Both the position numbers and the translations under genes were made by a program. Of a stretch of DNA of 38,563 bases, positions 22,399 through 29,555 are shown in pieces. The number at the start of each line of letters is the position of its first letter. The first letter of the stretch is position 1. The notes under the pieces are model-generated. The model was not told the origin of the DNA, made no database searches, and saw only the letters and a list, made by a program, of their open reading frames with translations. The stretch covers positions 1-38,563 of the forward strand of contig CAZVJU010000010.1 in the NCBI GenBank assembly GCA_964627195.1. The letters run 5' to 3'. Source of the stretch: CAZVJU01 sp964627195. Its GTDB lineage: Bacteria; Patescibacteriota; Microgenomatia; UBA8517.

Positions 22399-22761
22399 AT
22401 GATAACAAAATTTGGGAATCTTACTCTTTTTGTAAAAATAATAGTTATTTTAGATCTGATAGCGGTTTTGACTCAAACAGTATTTATACTTTTATTTTTT
22501 ACTCCGGCGAGAACCTTAGTTTCCTCTATGGTAATTGATAGTGTTGGAGCATACGACGAAGTAGCTGTTTTTGGCTTCTTCATTAGTATAGTTATTTTTA
22601 CTCTTTTAGTTAGGGGGTTATTGAATAGAAAACATTGGGCTGTGCTATTGCAGATTTTTTTACTTCTTCCCTCATTTTTTGCCTTTCCAATAGGAACTGT
22701 TTTATTTGTTGTATTGGTTTATAAACTGGTAAAGTTAGAGAGAATTGGTTACTTTTCCTGA
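22399..22761 (+). CDS. Multi-pass membrane protein, 120 aa
   Basis: Three to four hydrophobic segments (KIIVILDLIAVLTQTVFILLFF, EVAVFGFFISIVIFTLLVRG, HWAVLLQIFLLLPSFFAFPIGTVLFVVLVYKL) with short basic loops (RGLLNRKH). The only plus-strand gene in this part of the array; its divergent neighbour starts at 22273. No family recognised. Confidence 0.65.
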   Translation: MITKFGNLTLFVKIIVILDLIAVLTQTVFILLFFTPARTLVSSMVIDSVGAYDEVAVFGFFISIVIFTLLVRGLLNRKHWAVLLQIFLLLPSFFAFPIGTVLFVVLVYKLVKLERIGYFS

Positions 22762-22831
22762 AATTTAATTCACCCCTCACACTACATTTTCAGTAATTTT
22801 TCTTCTTGCTTAATTAAGACAGTTATAGTTG

Positions 22832-22861
22832 CTAAATCTCAAAAGTGGAGCGAATTTGGTT
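22832..22861 (-). pseudogene. Remnant of a family C-terminus
   Basis: The minus strand reads NQIRSTFEI and a stop, matching the DQILSTFKFL ending of the neighbouring paralogues at both protein and base level. The upstream frame contains a stop, so this is a decayed end of a lost family member. Confidence 0.55.
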
Positions 22862-22935
22862 ATGTAACTGTCAACTTCGCTTTTGAAAATCAACAGCCCA
22901 TAAAGTGTTAAGTGAATTTAGGTGTATTGGAAAGA

Positions 22936-23511
22936 TTAATCTTTTGTCAAACCTATGAACTCCATATTGTTAGCATTATCTGCGTGGTATTGATATTTTT
23001 TATTGGCTGATTCGAGTATTATCAAATATCCAGGAGTTGGGGTATCGCCGCAAACATCAAGACCCTCGTGTTTTGGATTACCGAGACAAATATTTGGCCA
23101 GGTAGTCTCTTTAGCTTCAACGAGTGAGACATCACTCTTGGATACTTTAAGTTTTACTACCAAATCTTGGATGGCATTTTCTATTTGAAACGAAAGACTG
23201 GAACACTCATCTCCTACTCCATCTTCATTACTATCTTCTTGGTTGGGATTTTTAACAGAAATGCAATTATCATCAGTGTTTAGAATTCCATCCTAGTCGG
23301 TATCTGGACTCGTCTTCCTTGCATCTTCAATAGAGAGCTCTCTTAATGGATTTTCTTTAGGGAAATTAGATGAGTTAGGTGAGGTTGGGACTTGTTGCGA
23401 TGTTATTATCATTCCCTTCTGCCAGGAGTAGTAGAGAAACCCTCCGAGTCCAACAAGGGCAATAAGAACTATGATTACTAGATGTACAAAACCTCGGTTG
23501 TTTGCTGTCAT
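22936..23511 (-). pseudogene. Anchored protein with a thrombospondin type 3 repeat, broken by one in-frame TAG
   Basis: The N-terminus shares the array anchor (NRGFVHLVIIVLIALVGLGG then YYSWQKGM). After a linker the frame meets TAG (23295-23293) within SPDTD-stop-DGILNTDDNC. The same frame then continues without further stops: a Ca-binding thrombospondin type 3 pattern (DGILNTDDNC, NPNQEDSNEDGVGDEC), then SFQIENAIQDLVVKL and a C-terminal domain with TWPNICLGNP...CGDTPTPGYLIILE...YQYHAD. That last pattern recurs in secreted proteins of many bacteria. A Gly or similar codon would be expected at the TAG. One nonsense change or sequencing error separates it from an intact 191-residue protein. It overlaps the upstream gene by 4 bases. 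Confidence 0.7.
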
Positions 23512-24425
23512 TGTTTACTTAGTGTACATTTACCATTTATACATTTGGAAACTAAATTGTCACAATAAATATCACAAATTGGACCTTTATAGTTCGCACA
23601 TGTTGACTCGTAAAGTTGTTTATACTTGTTTTCGTAGGTTTTGTTAACAGAACTTCCACAACCACAACTACATTCAGTATTTACTTTAGTGCAGTCCTGA
23701 TTCGCCCTACATGATTGTTCCGCTATTTGAACAGAGACCTTGCTTTGTACAGGTCCCAGAAACTTAAACGTGGAGAGGATTTGGTCAATTGTTTTTATTC
23801 CTAACTCTGTTGGAAGTGAACCTGTTTCTCCGGAAGATACAAAGATGAATATCAGATTTTCGTGGGTGAAAATAATTGTATAAGTAGGATTTTCATATAG
23901 ATTATAAAGAGTTTTAATTCCTTTTACGTTATTATTTTCATAATTTTTGATATTTTCATTTACTAAATTGAGGCAGTATTCCTTTGTGCTTCCAATACTA
24001 GGTATGACAATCGCATCTTTACATAATTCGTTTTTTGCGTATTGTTCTGGCGTTTGCAACTTATCATTTTCTTTAAAATATAATGAAGCGGAAAACATCA
24101 CGTCGTAGGATTCATCTTTTCCTGGCCATTTATAAAAACTAATAACACCTTTTTCTTCCTCAACAGTAATATCGGGACGATATTTAAATTCAAATCCATA
24201 TTTTTCGTTTCTATATGTTTTCCAGTTTGTCAGGTTATCATCTGGTACCTGGTTTGCAGTTTCATCCGAACTTATAGTAGGAGTGGGAGAAGATTCTTGA
24301 GGAGAAATTGTTTTTATCTGCCCGTTTTTGTAGCTATAGTATCCAATTCCTGCAACTACTGCGATTACAATTACGACAAGGAGAAAAAGATGGACAAAAC
24401 CTCGACCGCTTTTGTTTTGGCTCAT
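23508..24425 (-). CDS. Anchored extracellular protein of the QILSTFKF paralogue family, Cys-rich C-terminus
   Basis: Anchor RGFVHLFLLVVVIVIAVVAG then IGYYSYKNGQIKT (second leader subtype), a Ser/Pro/Thr linker, the family domain from NWKTYRNEKYGFEFKYRPD to IDQILSTFKFLG, and a C-terminal Cys-rich module of about 75 residues (CRANQDCTKVNTECSCGCG...CANYKGPICDIYCDNLVSKCINGKC) that resembles small secreted disulfide domains. TATCAT ends 6 bases before the ATG. The stop overlaps the start of the broken thrombospondin-repeat gene (ATGA), so the two were co-translated. Confidence 0.75.
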   Translation of the reverse strand: MSQNKSGRGFVHLFLLVVIVIAVVAGIGYYSYKNGQIKTISPQESSPTPTISSDETANQVPDDNLTNWKTYRNEKYGFEFKYRPDITVEEEKGVISFYKWPGKDESYDVMFSASLYFKENDKLQTPEQYAKNELCKDAIVIPSIGSTKEYCLNLVNENIKNYENNNVKGIKTLYNLYENPTYTIIFTHENLIFIFVSSGETGSLPTELGIKTIDQILSTFKFLGPVQSKVSVQIAEQSCRANQDCTKVNTECSCGCGSSVNKTYENKYKQLYESTCANYKGPICDIYCDNLVSKCINGKCTLSKQ

Positions 24426-24481
24426 AAATTTATGATACCATTTTTAGATAAAGTAAATTGCAAGAGGCTAAAAAAGCTAGG

Positions 24482-24901
24482 TCAGGAAGTATTTTTGTTA
24501 CTTAGTAAAATTCCGAGGATTATAAAAAAGCCAATTGCCAAGACAAGTCCGATTACGAGTACTTTCTCCTCCAATTCTTTTGTTAAAGTGGACGTCTTTT
24601 TGGCGGATTTTTTCTTTGGCCTTTCAGGAGATTTTGGCGAGGCTTCGATCTTTTTGGAAACGGCAACTTTTGAAGAAGTTGGGGGCATCGGTGTGATGGT
24701 TAATGGAACTTCGCTAATCGGAGCCGGAGGTTTAGGTATAGGTAAAGGTGTGACTTCCGGTTTTTCAAAACTTACTGGTTTAGAAGTTTTGAGTTTTCTT
24801 TCAAACTGAAAGTATGTCTTAGCTTCCTTTTTCAAGGAATCAAATTTATCCTGAAACCTTTTAATCCAAGAAGACGAATAGATGTGCTTTTCTTCCTGCA
24901 T
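24482..24901 (-). CDS. Tail-anchored, Pro-rich membrane protein, 139 aa
   Basis: The N-terminal 45 residues are a charged amphipathic helix (WIKRFQDKFDSLKKEAKTYF). Next come a long Pro/Lys-rich disordered part (VTPLPIPKPPAPISEVPLTI and SPKSPERPKKKSAKK) and a single C-terminal membrane helix (VLVIGLVLAIGFFIILGILL) with a short tail. This topology (soluble N-terminus, C-terminal anchor) is opposite to that of the surrounding family. TACAAT ends 8 bases before the ATG. Function unknown. Confidence 0.65.
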   Translation of the reverse strand: MQEEKHIYSSSWIKRFQDKFDSLKKEAKTYFQFERKLKTSKPVSFEKPEVTPLPIPKPPAPISEVPLTITPMPPTSSKVAVSKKIEASPKSPERPKKKSAKKTSTLTKELEEKVLVIGLVLAIGFFIILGILLSNKNTS

Positions 24902-24944
24902 ATATACTCATTGTAATCGAAATAGCGACAGGCTTAAAGCTTAA

Positions 24945-25562
24945 CTAATCTGTGAATTGAAAAGTGGAGAGGATTTGGTAGACCGTGTCTTGGTGTTCTG
25001 GTTTTGCACTGTAAACATTATATTGAATTAGCATAATTCCATTTCCAGTTTCAATATACATGTTATTAACAATTCCTCCCATATTCGTTTCCCAGTATAT
25101 TGCCGGCTTTCCTGCAAATTGCTTAGTTTCTATTGACTCATTATTGATATAAGGATCATCTGAGATTTTCTGTTCTTCAAAAAAGTCATTAATGGATAGA
25201 TTTTTCGCGTTTTCCATTCCGTACATTCTAACTAGCCATCCCCATACTCCAATTGCTCCTTTACCAACTGTCGAAGGATCTTGATATTCCATAGAAACTA
25301 GAAGATTATTTTTTCCATTTTTTGTTAGATTTGCTTCTTGTGGATAGTCAAAGGAGAAACCATATTCTCTGTTTGTATAGGTTTTCCAATCCCGTAAAAC
25401 TTCGTCACGGGATAAATTTGCAGTTGAAGCGGGCGAGAATTGTGACCCTTGTTGTTTTTGTTGAGAATTTGTTATTGCAAAATACCCAATAATAATTACT
25501 GCAACAGAGGTTAAGAAAATTAGGGGAATTAGTAAAACAATACCTTGGGAAAATTTCTTCAT
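24945..25562 (-). CDS. Anchored extracellular protein of the QILSTFKF paralogue family, minimal form
   Basis: Anchor IVLLIPLIFLTSVAVIIIGY (diverged from the other leaders), Gln/Ser linker, then SRDEVLRDWKTYTNREYGFSFDYPQE to VYQILSTFQFTD at the C-terminus. 205 residues. It follows hicA2 by 19 bases in the same orientation, reproducing the hicB-hicA-family order seen at 18622-20028. TACAAT ends 7 bases before its ATG, so it may also have its own promoter. Confidence 0.75.
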   Translation of the reverse strand: MKKFSQGIVLLIPLIFLTSVAVIIIGYFAITNSQQKQQGSQFSPASTANLSRDEVLRDWKTYTNREYGFSFDYPQEANLTKNGKNNLLVSMEYQDPSTVGKGAIGVWGWLVRMYGMENAKNLSINDFFEEQKISDDPYINNESIETKQFAGKPAIYWETNMGGIVNNMYIETGNGIMLIQYNVYSAKPEHQDTVYQILSTFQFTD

Positions 25563-25581
25563 TAAAATTATTGTAGCAGAT

Positions 25582-25785
25582 TTACAACTTTATTTTAGCT
25601 TGATCCAAAATACTAACCAGAGTTTTGCGTTTCAAGTCTTTATTGTGCATAGGTACAGTTGCTCTTAGATTTTTCTGAGGGTGAAAGAGATGGAGGTGGC
25701 TGCCTGCTTGTCTTATTTTGATGAACCCATTTTTCTTTAATTTTTTAACAACCTCTTTCGGTTTCAAACTGGGCAGTCTGGACAT
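25582..25785 (-). CDS. hicA: HicA-type mRNA interferase toxin
   Basis: A 67-residue protein matching the compact HicA family: LPSLKPKEVVKKLKKNGFIKIRQAGSHLHLFHPQKN, including the GSH catalytic His, then ATVPMHNKDLKRKTLVSILDQA with the conserved P-x-H and C-terminal helix. Encoded 6 bases after hicB. It is more similar in length to classical HicA than the copy at 19545; the two toxins are clearly diverged. Confidence 0.88.
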   Translation of the reverse strand: MSRLPSLKPKEVVKKLKKNGFIKIRQAGSHLHLFHPQKNLRATVPMHNKDLKRKTLVSILDQAKIKL

Positions 25786-25791
25786 TTATAT

Positions 25792-26058
25792 TTAGGCAAA
25801 TTTGTGTTCTGGAAGAGTAACGCCGATAAGCGCTGTGATACTTTTATCGTCGGGGTCGGGAATTTCTTTCTTTTGTTCTTGCAAGACCTCAATATAGCCC
25901 TTAATGGCATCTTTTGCCATTTCCATTGCCTCTTCAAAGGTGTCACCTTCGGTTACAAGACCCGGAAGCTTTGGAGCAGTCACAACGAATCCTCCCTCTT
26001 CTGCGGGTTCAAAGATTGCGTTATATCTTAAAACTTTTTCGACAATTTTCTTAACCAT
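25792..26058 (-). CDS. hicB: HicB-type antitoxin
   Basis: YNAIFEPAEEGGFVVTAPKLPGLVTEGDTFEEAMEMAKDAIKGYIEVL is the HicB partial RNase-H-like core, followed by an acidic linker and a short strand (ALIGVTLPEHKFA). No DNA-binding domain is attached (88 residues). The start at 26058 is preceded by the same 20-base promoter segment as hicB1. It lies 25 bases after the stop of a broken family gene. Confidence 0.88.
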   Translation of the reverse strand: MVKKIVEKVLRYNAIFEPAEEGGFVVTAPKLPGLVTEGDTFEEAMEMAKDAIKGYIEVLQEQKKEIPDPDDKSITALIGVTLPEHKFA

Positions 26059-26065
26059 TTGAGTT

Positions 26066-26071
26066 ATTATA
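26066..26071 (-). promoter_or_regulatory. Promoter -10 element of the second hicBA
   Basis: TATAAT on the minus strand, ending 7 bases before the ATG, within GTAGTATAATAACTCAAATG, which is identical to the segment before the first hicB. Confidence 0.55.
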
Positions 26072-26083
26072 CTACGAATGCGA

Positions 26084-26326
26084 TTAATCTAAAAAACTGG
26101 AAGTTGAGAGGATTTGCTGTTGTATTTTTGCTTCTTTCCGCGATATATATACTTTTACCATTCCTATCGTCTTTAGATGTGTTGGGCGGAATAAAATATA
26201 CGATGGGGTTAACCTCTTCAAATGTCCAATCATTAGGATATCTAACATTGTAGTTATATTTTATATTGCTATAAATATTCCAATTTTCACTTGATTTTGC
26301 CTGATTAGGAATTTTTGTTCACTTAT
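26084..26326 (-). pseudogene. Decayed member of the QILSTFKF paralogue family
   Basis: The minus strand reads KIPNQAKSSENWNIYSNIKYNYNVRYPNDWTFEE (the domain start) but lacks an anchor, then after a large internal loss and a frameshift ends as QILSTSSFLD and TAA (26086-26084). It therefore keeps only the two ends of the domain. It sits immediately upstream of hicB2, in the position held by the intact paralogue 20051-20728 at hicB1. Confidence 0.7.
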
Positions 26327-26346
26327 ATGTTTATAGTAATACTTGC

Positions 26347-26375
26347 TTGACATGGTTAGTAATCCGTAATAACAT
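26347..26375 (+). promoter_or_regulatory. Promoter of the abrB-doc module
   Basis: TTGACA (26347-26352), 17 bases, TAACAT (26370-26375). Unlike many genes here it gives a leader of about 36 bases, which contains the GC-rich repeat at 26387-26411. Confidence 0.55.
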
Positions 26376-26386
26376 AGTTATAACCC

Positions 26387-26411
26387 TCCTTCGCTAAAGC
26401 TACGGAAGGGC
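26387..26411 (+). repeat. GC-rich dispersed repeat (leader copy)
   Basis: TCCTTCGCTAAAGCTACGG followed by AAGGGC. Nearly identical to the coding copy at 12725-12748. The ends CCTTC and GGAAGG pair, so it could fold in the leader of the abrB-doc transcript just before the start codon. Confidence 0.6.
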
Positions 26412-26417
26412 TGAGCT

Positions 26418-26669
26418 ATGCAAATACAAACTGTCTTTAAAGCGGGAAATAGCAATGTCGTTGCCATTCCTAAGGATATTTCCAAAGAATTAGGTTTAAA
26501 TCCCGGACAAAAAGTTACTGTCGAAAAAACTGAGGGTGATCAACTGGTAATAAAAAAAGTCACTCGGGTTAAAAAAGAAGAAAAAATGGTGGACGAAGAT
26601 TTTAAAAAATGGTGGAGAGCATTTTTAAAAGATAATGCGGAAATTTTAGATGAGCTTGCGCTACGTTGA
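26418..26669 (+). CDS. AbrB/MazE-like antitoxin
   Basis: An 83-residue protein with the swapped-hairpin AbrB/SpoVT domain at residues 1-48: IQTVFKAGNSNVVAIPKDISKELGLNPGQKVTVEKTEGDQLVIKK. A charged C-terminal helix (KMVDEDFKKWWRAFLKDN) probably inserts into the Fic/Doc toxin. Doc is classically paired with Phd; an AbrB-type partner is a recurrent alternative. The gene overlaps the toxin start by 20 bases. It is probably autoregulated through the TTGACA/TAACAT promoter. Confidence 0.83.
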   Translation: MQIQTVFKAGNSNVVAIPKDISKELGLNPGQKVTVEKTEGDQLVIKKVTRVKKEEKMVDEDFKKWWRAFLKDNAEILDELALR

Positions 26670-27057
26670 TATAAATCAGGTTTATTTAATCCACGAACTT
26701 ATAATTAAGCGAGCCGGCACTAAGGCCGGAATTCGAGATTTTACTTTACTTCACTCAGCTGTAGAACGGCCTAGAGCAACTTATGAAGGCACTGATTTAT
26801 ATCGAACTATTTTTGATAAAGCAGCAGCCTTACTTCAGTCTCTTTGTTTAAACCATCCTTTTACTGATGGGAATAAAAGAACTGCATGGTCTGTAACTCA
26901 TAAGTTTTTATGGGATAATGGGTATTATTTAAAGGCTGGGAGGAAAGAAGCAGCTAATTTTATGGTTTGGGTAGACAACTCAAAACCTCCCCTTCCCAAA
27001 ATTTCCACTTGGCTTAAAAAGAATTCGAAAAAAATTAATGAGCAGCCTGGATTTTAA
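26650..27057 (+). CDS. doc: Doc-type toxin (Fic fold)
   Basis: A 135-residue protein, the normal length for Doc. The catalytic motif is HPFTDGNKRTA (residues 69-79): the leading His and the Lys in place of the second Gly of Fic fit the Doc group, which phosphorylates EF-Tu and stalls translation. Upstream conserved parts: LIHELIIKRAGTKAGIRDFTLLHSAVERP and FDKAAALLQSL. The HPF and GN are more Fic-like than the usual HAFxDAN. It overlaps the antitoxin gene at its start and overlaps the convergent family gene by 4 bases at its end. Confidence 0.88.
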   Translation: MSLRYVDINQVYLIHELIIKRAGTKAGIRDFTLLHSAVERPRATYEGTDLYRTIFDKAAALLQSLCLNHPFTDGNKRTAWSVTHKFLWDNGYYLKAGRKEAANFMVWVDNSKPPLPKISTWLKKNSKKINEQPGF

Positions 27058-28154
27058 GGTAGAGGTTGGGGAAGAGGTGCCAGTTCCACGATTTCTATAT
27101 TGCTGGAAAGCTTGAGTTCGTCAATAAAATTGTCAGGATCAATGTCTTTTTTTAATTCAACTCTATACCATAATTTTAGATTTTTGGCGTTTAATTTATC
27201 AGTTTCCGCTTCCGACAAGGTAAAAAGTGGTTTGATGTTGGTTATAGAATCCCTCAGCTTCTGTGGAATTAAGTTTTCTGGTGTTTCAAATTTTACCCCT
27301 TCCTTAAACTTTATATCCACATTATTCTCGGAGACTTCTATAAACTTAAAAGTGGAGAGGATTTGGTCTAGGATTTCAGTATTATTTTTTCCATCACTAT
27401 CAATTGCCAAATTCATGAGATATATAAGATTATCTCTTTTTAGATATACAAATTTATGGTTTCCCATTAAACTCACGATTGCGTATTTTCCTGTAATACC
27501 ATTCAGTAGAATATCGTTTTTGGGCCGTTCTTGGTTTACTGTTTCTTGAGTCGCATCGCCAAAATAGTGCGGATAATATTTATACTTTTCGTACCAAGTA
27601 TCAATCGATAGGGTATCAGGATTTGAGAAAATCCAGAGTTCTAGGATAAGTGTGGCTGTTTTTTTATCTTTGAGATAAAATCCAAATTTCTCATTAGGAG
27701 GATCATAATACATAAACTCAGTAAAATCCTTTCGGATATTCTCGGTATTATTTCTCTTTGAGAATTCAGGGAAAGTGTCCAATTCCAAATTGTAAATTTC
27801 TTTAGGATATTTAAGGTTGAAATTGAATTCTTTATTGGTATATGTTTTCCAGTTTGCAAATTCATGTTGTTGTATATCGTTTTCAGTAGGAACCCAGCCC
27901 TTTTTGAAATCTTTCCCACACACTTCCTCAATTGATTTATCTTTAGTTGTGTAGTCACAGTTTTGAAAGGCACATGTCATACCAGTTTTTTGTTCACAGT
28001 CCTCTTGTGATGAGTATACTGGGCTTGAAGTTGGTGGGGACCCAGTTTTTATTATCCCCTTCTGCCAGGAGAAATAGAGAAGTCCTCCGATTCCAATAAT
28101 TACAACTACAATAATTAGAAAAAGATGAACAACACCTTTTAATTTTCTGTTCAC
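27054..28154 (-). CDS. Anchored extracellular protein of the QILSTFKF paralogue family, Cys-rich subtype with an extra C-terminal domain
   Basis: Start GTG 28154 (VNRKLKGVVHLFL), chosen because TACAAT (28162-28167) ends 7 bases upstream. Anchor VHLFLIIVVVIIGIGGLLYF then SWQKGIIKT; Cys insert EDCEQKTGMTCAFQNCDY...EEVCGKDFKKGWVPTE, shared almost unchanged with the protein at 18622; family domain from NWKTYTNKEFNFNLKYPKE to LDQILSTFKFIE; then about 100 further residues (PQKLRDSITNIKPLFTLSEAETDKLNAKNLKLWYRVELK..., ending ELAPLPQPLP) that resemble the N-terminal prodomain region of secreted subtilases. 366 residues. Divergent from the small gene at 28210. Confidence 0.75.
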   Translation of the reverse strand: MNRKLKGVVHLFLIIVVVIIGIGGLLYFSWQKGIIKTGSPPTSSPVYSSQEDCEQKTGMTCAFQNCDYTTKDKSIEEVCGKDFKKGWVPTENDIQQHEFANWKTYTNKEFNFNLKYPKEIYNLELDTFPEFSKRNNTENIRKDFTEFMYYDPPNEKFGFYLKDKKTATLILELWIFSNPDTLSIDTWYEKYKYYPHYFGDATQETVNQERPKNDILLNGITGKYAIVSLMGNHKFVYLKRDNLIYLMNLAIDSDGKNNTEILDQILSTFKFIEVSENNVDIKFKEGVKFETPENLIPQKLRDSITNIKPLFTLSEAETDKLNAKNLKLWYRVELKKDIDPDNFIDELKLSSNIEIVELAPLPQPLP

Positions 28155-28161
28155 TGGAATG

Positions 28162-28167
28162 ATTGTA
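28162..28167 (-). promoter_or_regulatory. Promoter -10 element (TACAAT)
   Basis: Minus strand, ending 7 bases before GTG 28154; supports that start over upstream in-frame candidates. Confidence 0.4.
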
Positions 28168-28174
28168 GCACGGC

Positions 28175-28203
28175 TTGACCGTAGGGTTTTTACCAATTAC
28201 ATT
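28175..28203 (+). promoter_or_regulatory. Promoter of the small membrane protein at 28210
   Basis: TTGACC (28175-28180), 17 bases, TACATT (28198-28203), ending 6 bases before ATG 28210. Back-to-back with the minus-strand promoter of the family gene. Confidence 0.5.
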
Positions 28204-28209
28204 GAATTA

Positions 28210-28401
28210 ATGAGTGATATTTCTGTCTGGTCTTCGGTTATTTCTGACTTATTTGTAAATTTATCTGCAGGGTGGCTTGGAGTAGTATTTATTGCATCAA
28301 ATATTTCAAAAAAACGAGGAGTTGAGAAGTTTTTTGTGTTGACGGTAGATGTTTTGCTTGCTATATTTTGTTTAGTGGTTGGATATTTGTTAAGAAGATA
28401 A
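28210..28401 (+). CDS. Small membrane protein, 63 aa
   Basis: MSDISVWSSVISDLFVNLSAGWLGVVFIASNISKKRG... with two hydrophobic segments (NLSAGWLGVVFIAS and FFVLTVDVLLAIFCLVVGYL) and a short basic loop between them. The ATG at 28210 is chosen over an upstream in-frame start because the promoter overlaps the latter. Followed after 2 bases by another tiny membrane protein gene. Unknown function. Confidence 0.6.
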   Translation: MSDISVWSSVISDLFVNLSAGWLGVVFIASNISKKRGVEKFFVLTVDVLLAIFCLVVGYLLRR

Positions 28402-28403
28402 CT

Positions 28404-28508
28404 ATGGCAAAGAAGAAAGATTTTCTGGATATAAACACAAACGTGGCTATTGCTTTTGCTTTGACAATGATTCTTCTTATTTTAACCTATATTGCCTTCT
28501 TCAAATAG
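28404..28508 (+). CDS. Very small membrane protein, 34 aa
   Basis: MAKKKDFLDINTNVAIAFALTMILLILTYIAFFK and a stop: a basic N-terminus and one membrane helix. It begins 2 bases after the stop of the preceding small membrane gene, so it would be translated from the same message. Its stop is directly abutted by the end of the minus-strand gene at 28509. The hydrophobic, non-random composition supports a real gene. Confidence 0.5.
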   Translation: MAKKKDFLDINTNVAIAFALTMILLILTYIAFFK

Positions 28509-29555
28509 TTACTCCAAGAATTGGAGGGTGGATAGGATTTGCCGAAGGTACGTGTTATCACAGTTACCACCATGGGGGCTGTTTGGATTATAAGCGTACA
28601 AAGTGTAAAGTTCTCCTTTATTTATTAAGTTATATGTTCCGCAAAAATCGGGAGGGTCTGTATCAGGGAATATTACTAAAGTAGAATATTCGCCAATTTT
28701 TATATACGAGGAAAAAGGCGATTCCATTTCAAAAATACTCTTGTACGTAGTGGGTTCTTTTGAGACCAAAATTTTTATACTTTCAGTTTTTACGGTTGAT
28801 GATATGTTATAAAAGGTTAACTCGATAGATTTATCTTCACGTAATGTTTGGCTGAACAATTCTGCGCTAGGATATTTAATTGAATATTCCTGGCCTACAT
28901 ACGTTTTCCAATTAGTTGTTTCATTAGTAGTTTTAATTTCATCTTTGAATTCAATGAATTTAAAAGTGGAGAGGATTTGGTTGAAGATATTTAACATTTT
29001 TTCAGCTTCATCACTAGAGCTTATATTCATGTCTGGTAGAAAAGTGAGTCGTAATGTTAGATTGGTATCTAGCTTAGGAGTAAGATAATAATCAAAATCG
29101 GCCTCAATCACTTGAATTCCTTTAGCATTATTGATCTCGAATGGTTTTATACTTACGTTCGGAAGCTCAAATTTAACCGCCTCATTTGGAGATTCCCGCC
29201 TGTGAACAATTGATAAATGCTGTCCGAGGCCATTTGGTGTATCTTTTCTCTGATCATCCCCAAGAAGGAAGAAACTTACATCCCCATTAGAATTCTCGTT
29301 GTATGTTAATTCTAAAGGATACTTAAGAGAATAGCTGTATTTTGTATTAGTATATGTTTTCCAATTCCGTAGAATGTCATCACGGGATAAATTTGCAGTT
29401 TCATTAATAACCATAGTTGGGGTTGGGAAAGCTTCTTTTGTAGGCGAAGTTTTAATTAATCCCTTCTGCCAGGAGAAGTAGAGAAGTCCTCCTATTCCGA
29501 CCAACACAACTACAATGAGAAGCAAGAGATGGACAAAACCTTTATTACTGTTCAT
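28509..29555 (-). CDS. Anchored extracellular protein of the QILSTFKF paralogue family, two family domains
   Basis: Start ATG 29555 (MNSNKGFVHLLLLIVVVLVG); the longer upstream frame lies in the PBP gene and is not used. Anchor then SWQKGLIKT, Pro/Thr linker, the first family domain (ILRNWKTYTNTKYSYSLKYP to FNQILSTFKFIE) and a second, more diverged domain (TNWKTYVGQEYSIKYPSAE to LRQILSTLQFLE). This is the only member with a tandem domain. Its start overlaps the end of the PBP1A gene by 11 bases, so it is co-transcribed with, and probably coupled to, that cell-wall enzyme. Confidence 0.77.
   Translation of the reverse strand: MNSNKGFVHLLLLIVVVLVGIGGLLYFSWQKGLIKTSPTKEAFPTPTMVINETANLSRDDILRNWKTYTNTKYSYSLKYPLELTYNENSNGDVSFFLLGDDQRKDTPNGLGQHLSIVHRRESPNEAVKFELPNVSIKPFEINNAKGIQVIEADFDYYLTPKLDTNLTLRLTFLPDMNISSSDEAEKMLNIFNQILSTFKFIEFKDEIKTTNETTNWKTYVGQEYSIKYPSAELFSQTLREDKSIELTFYNISSTVKTESIKILVSKEPTTYKSIFEMESPFSSYIKIGEYSTLVIFPDTDPPDFCGTYNLINKGELYTLYAYNPNSPHGGNCDNTYLRQILSTLQFLE

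Noticed and set aside
23293..23295. Alternative genetic code (TAG read as sense)
   Set aside because: TAG is used as a normal stop elsewhere (e.g. 6284-6286) and only one gene shows it internally; a mutation or error is simpler.
26059..26253. Plus-strand 64-residue frame with a hydrophobic stretch
   Set aside because: It is antisense to the recognisable remnant of a family gene and to the hicB2 promoter.
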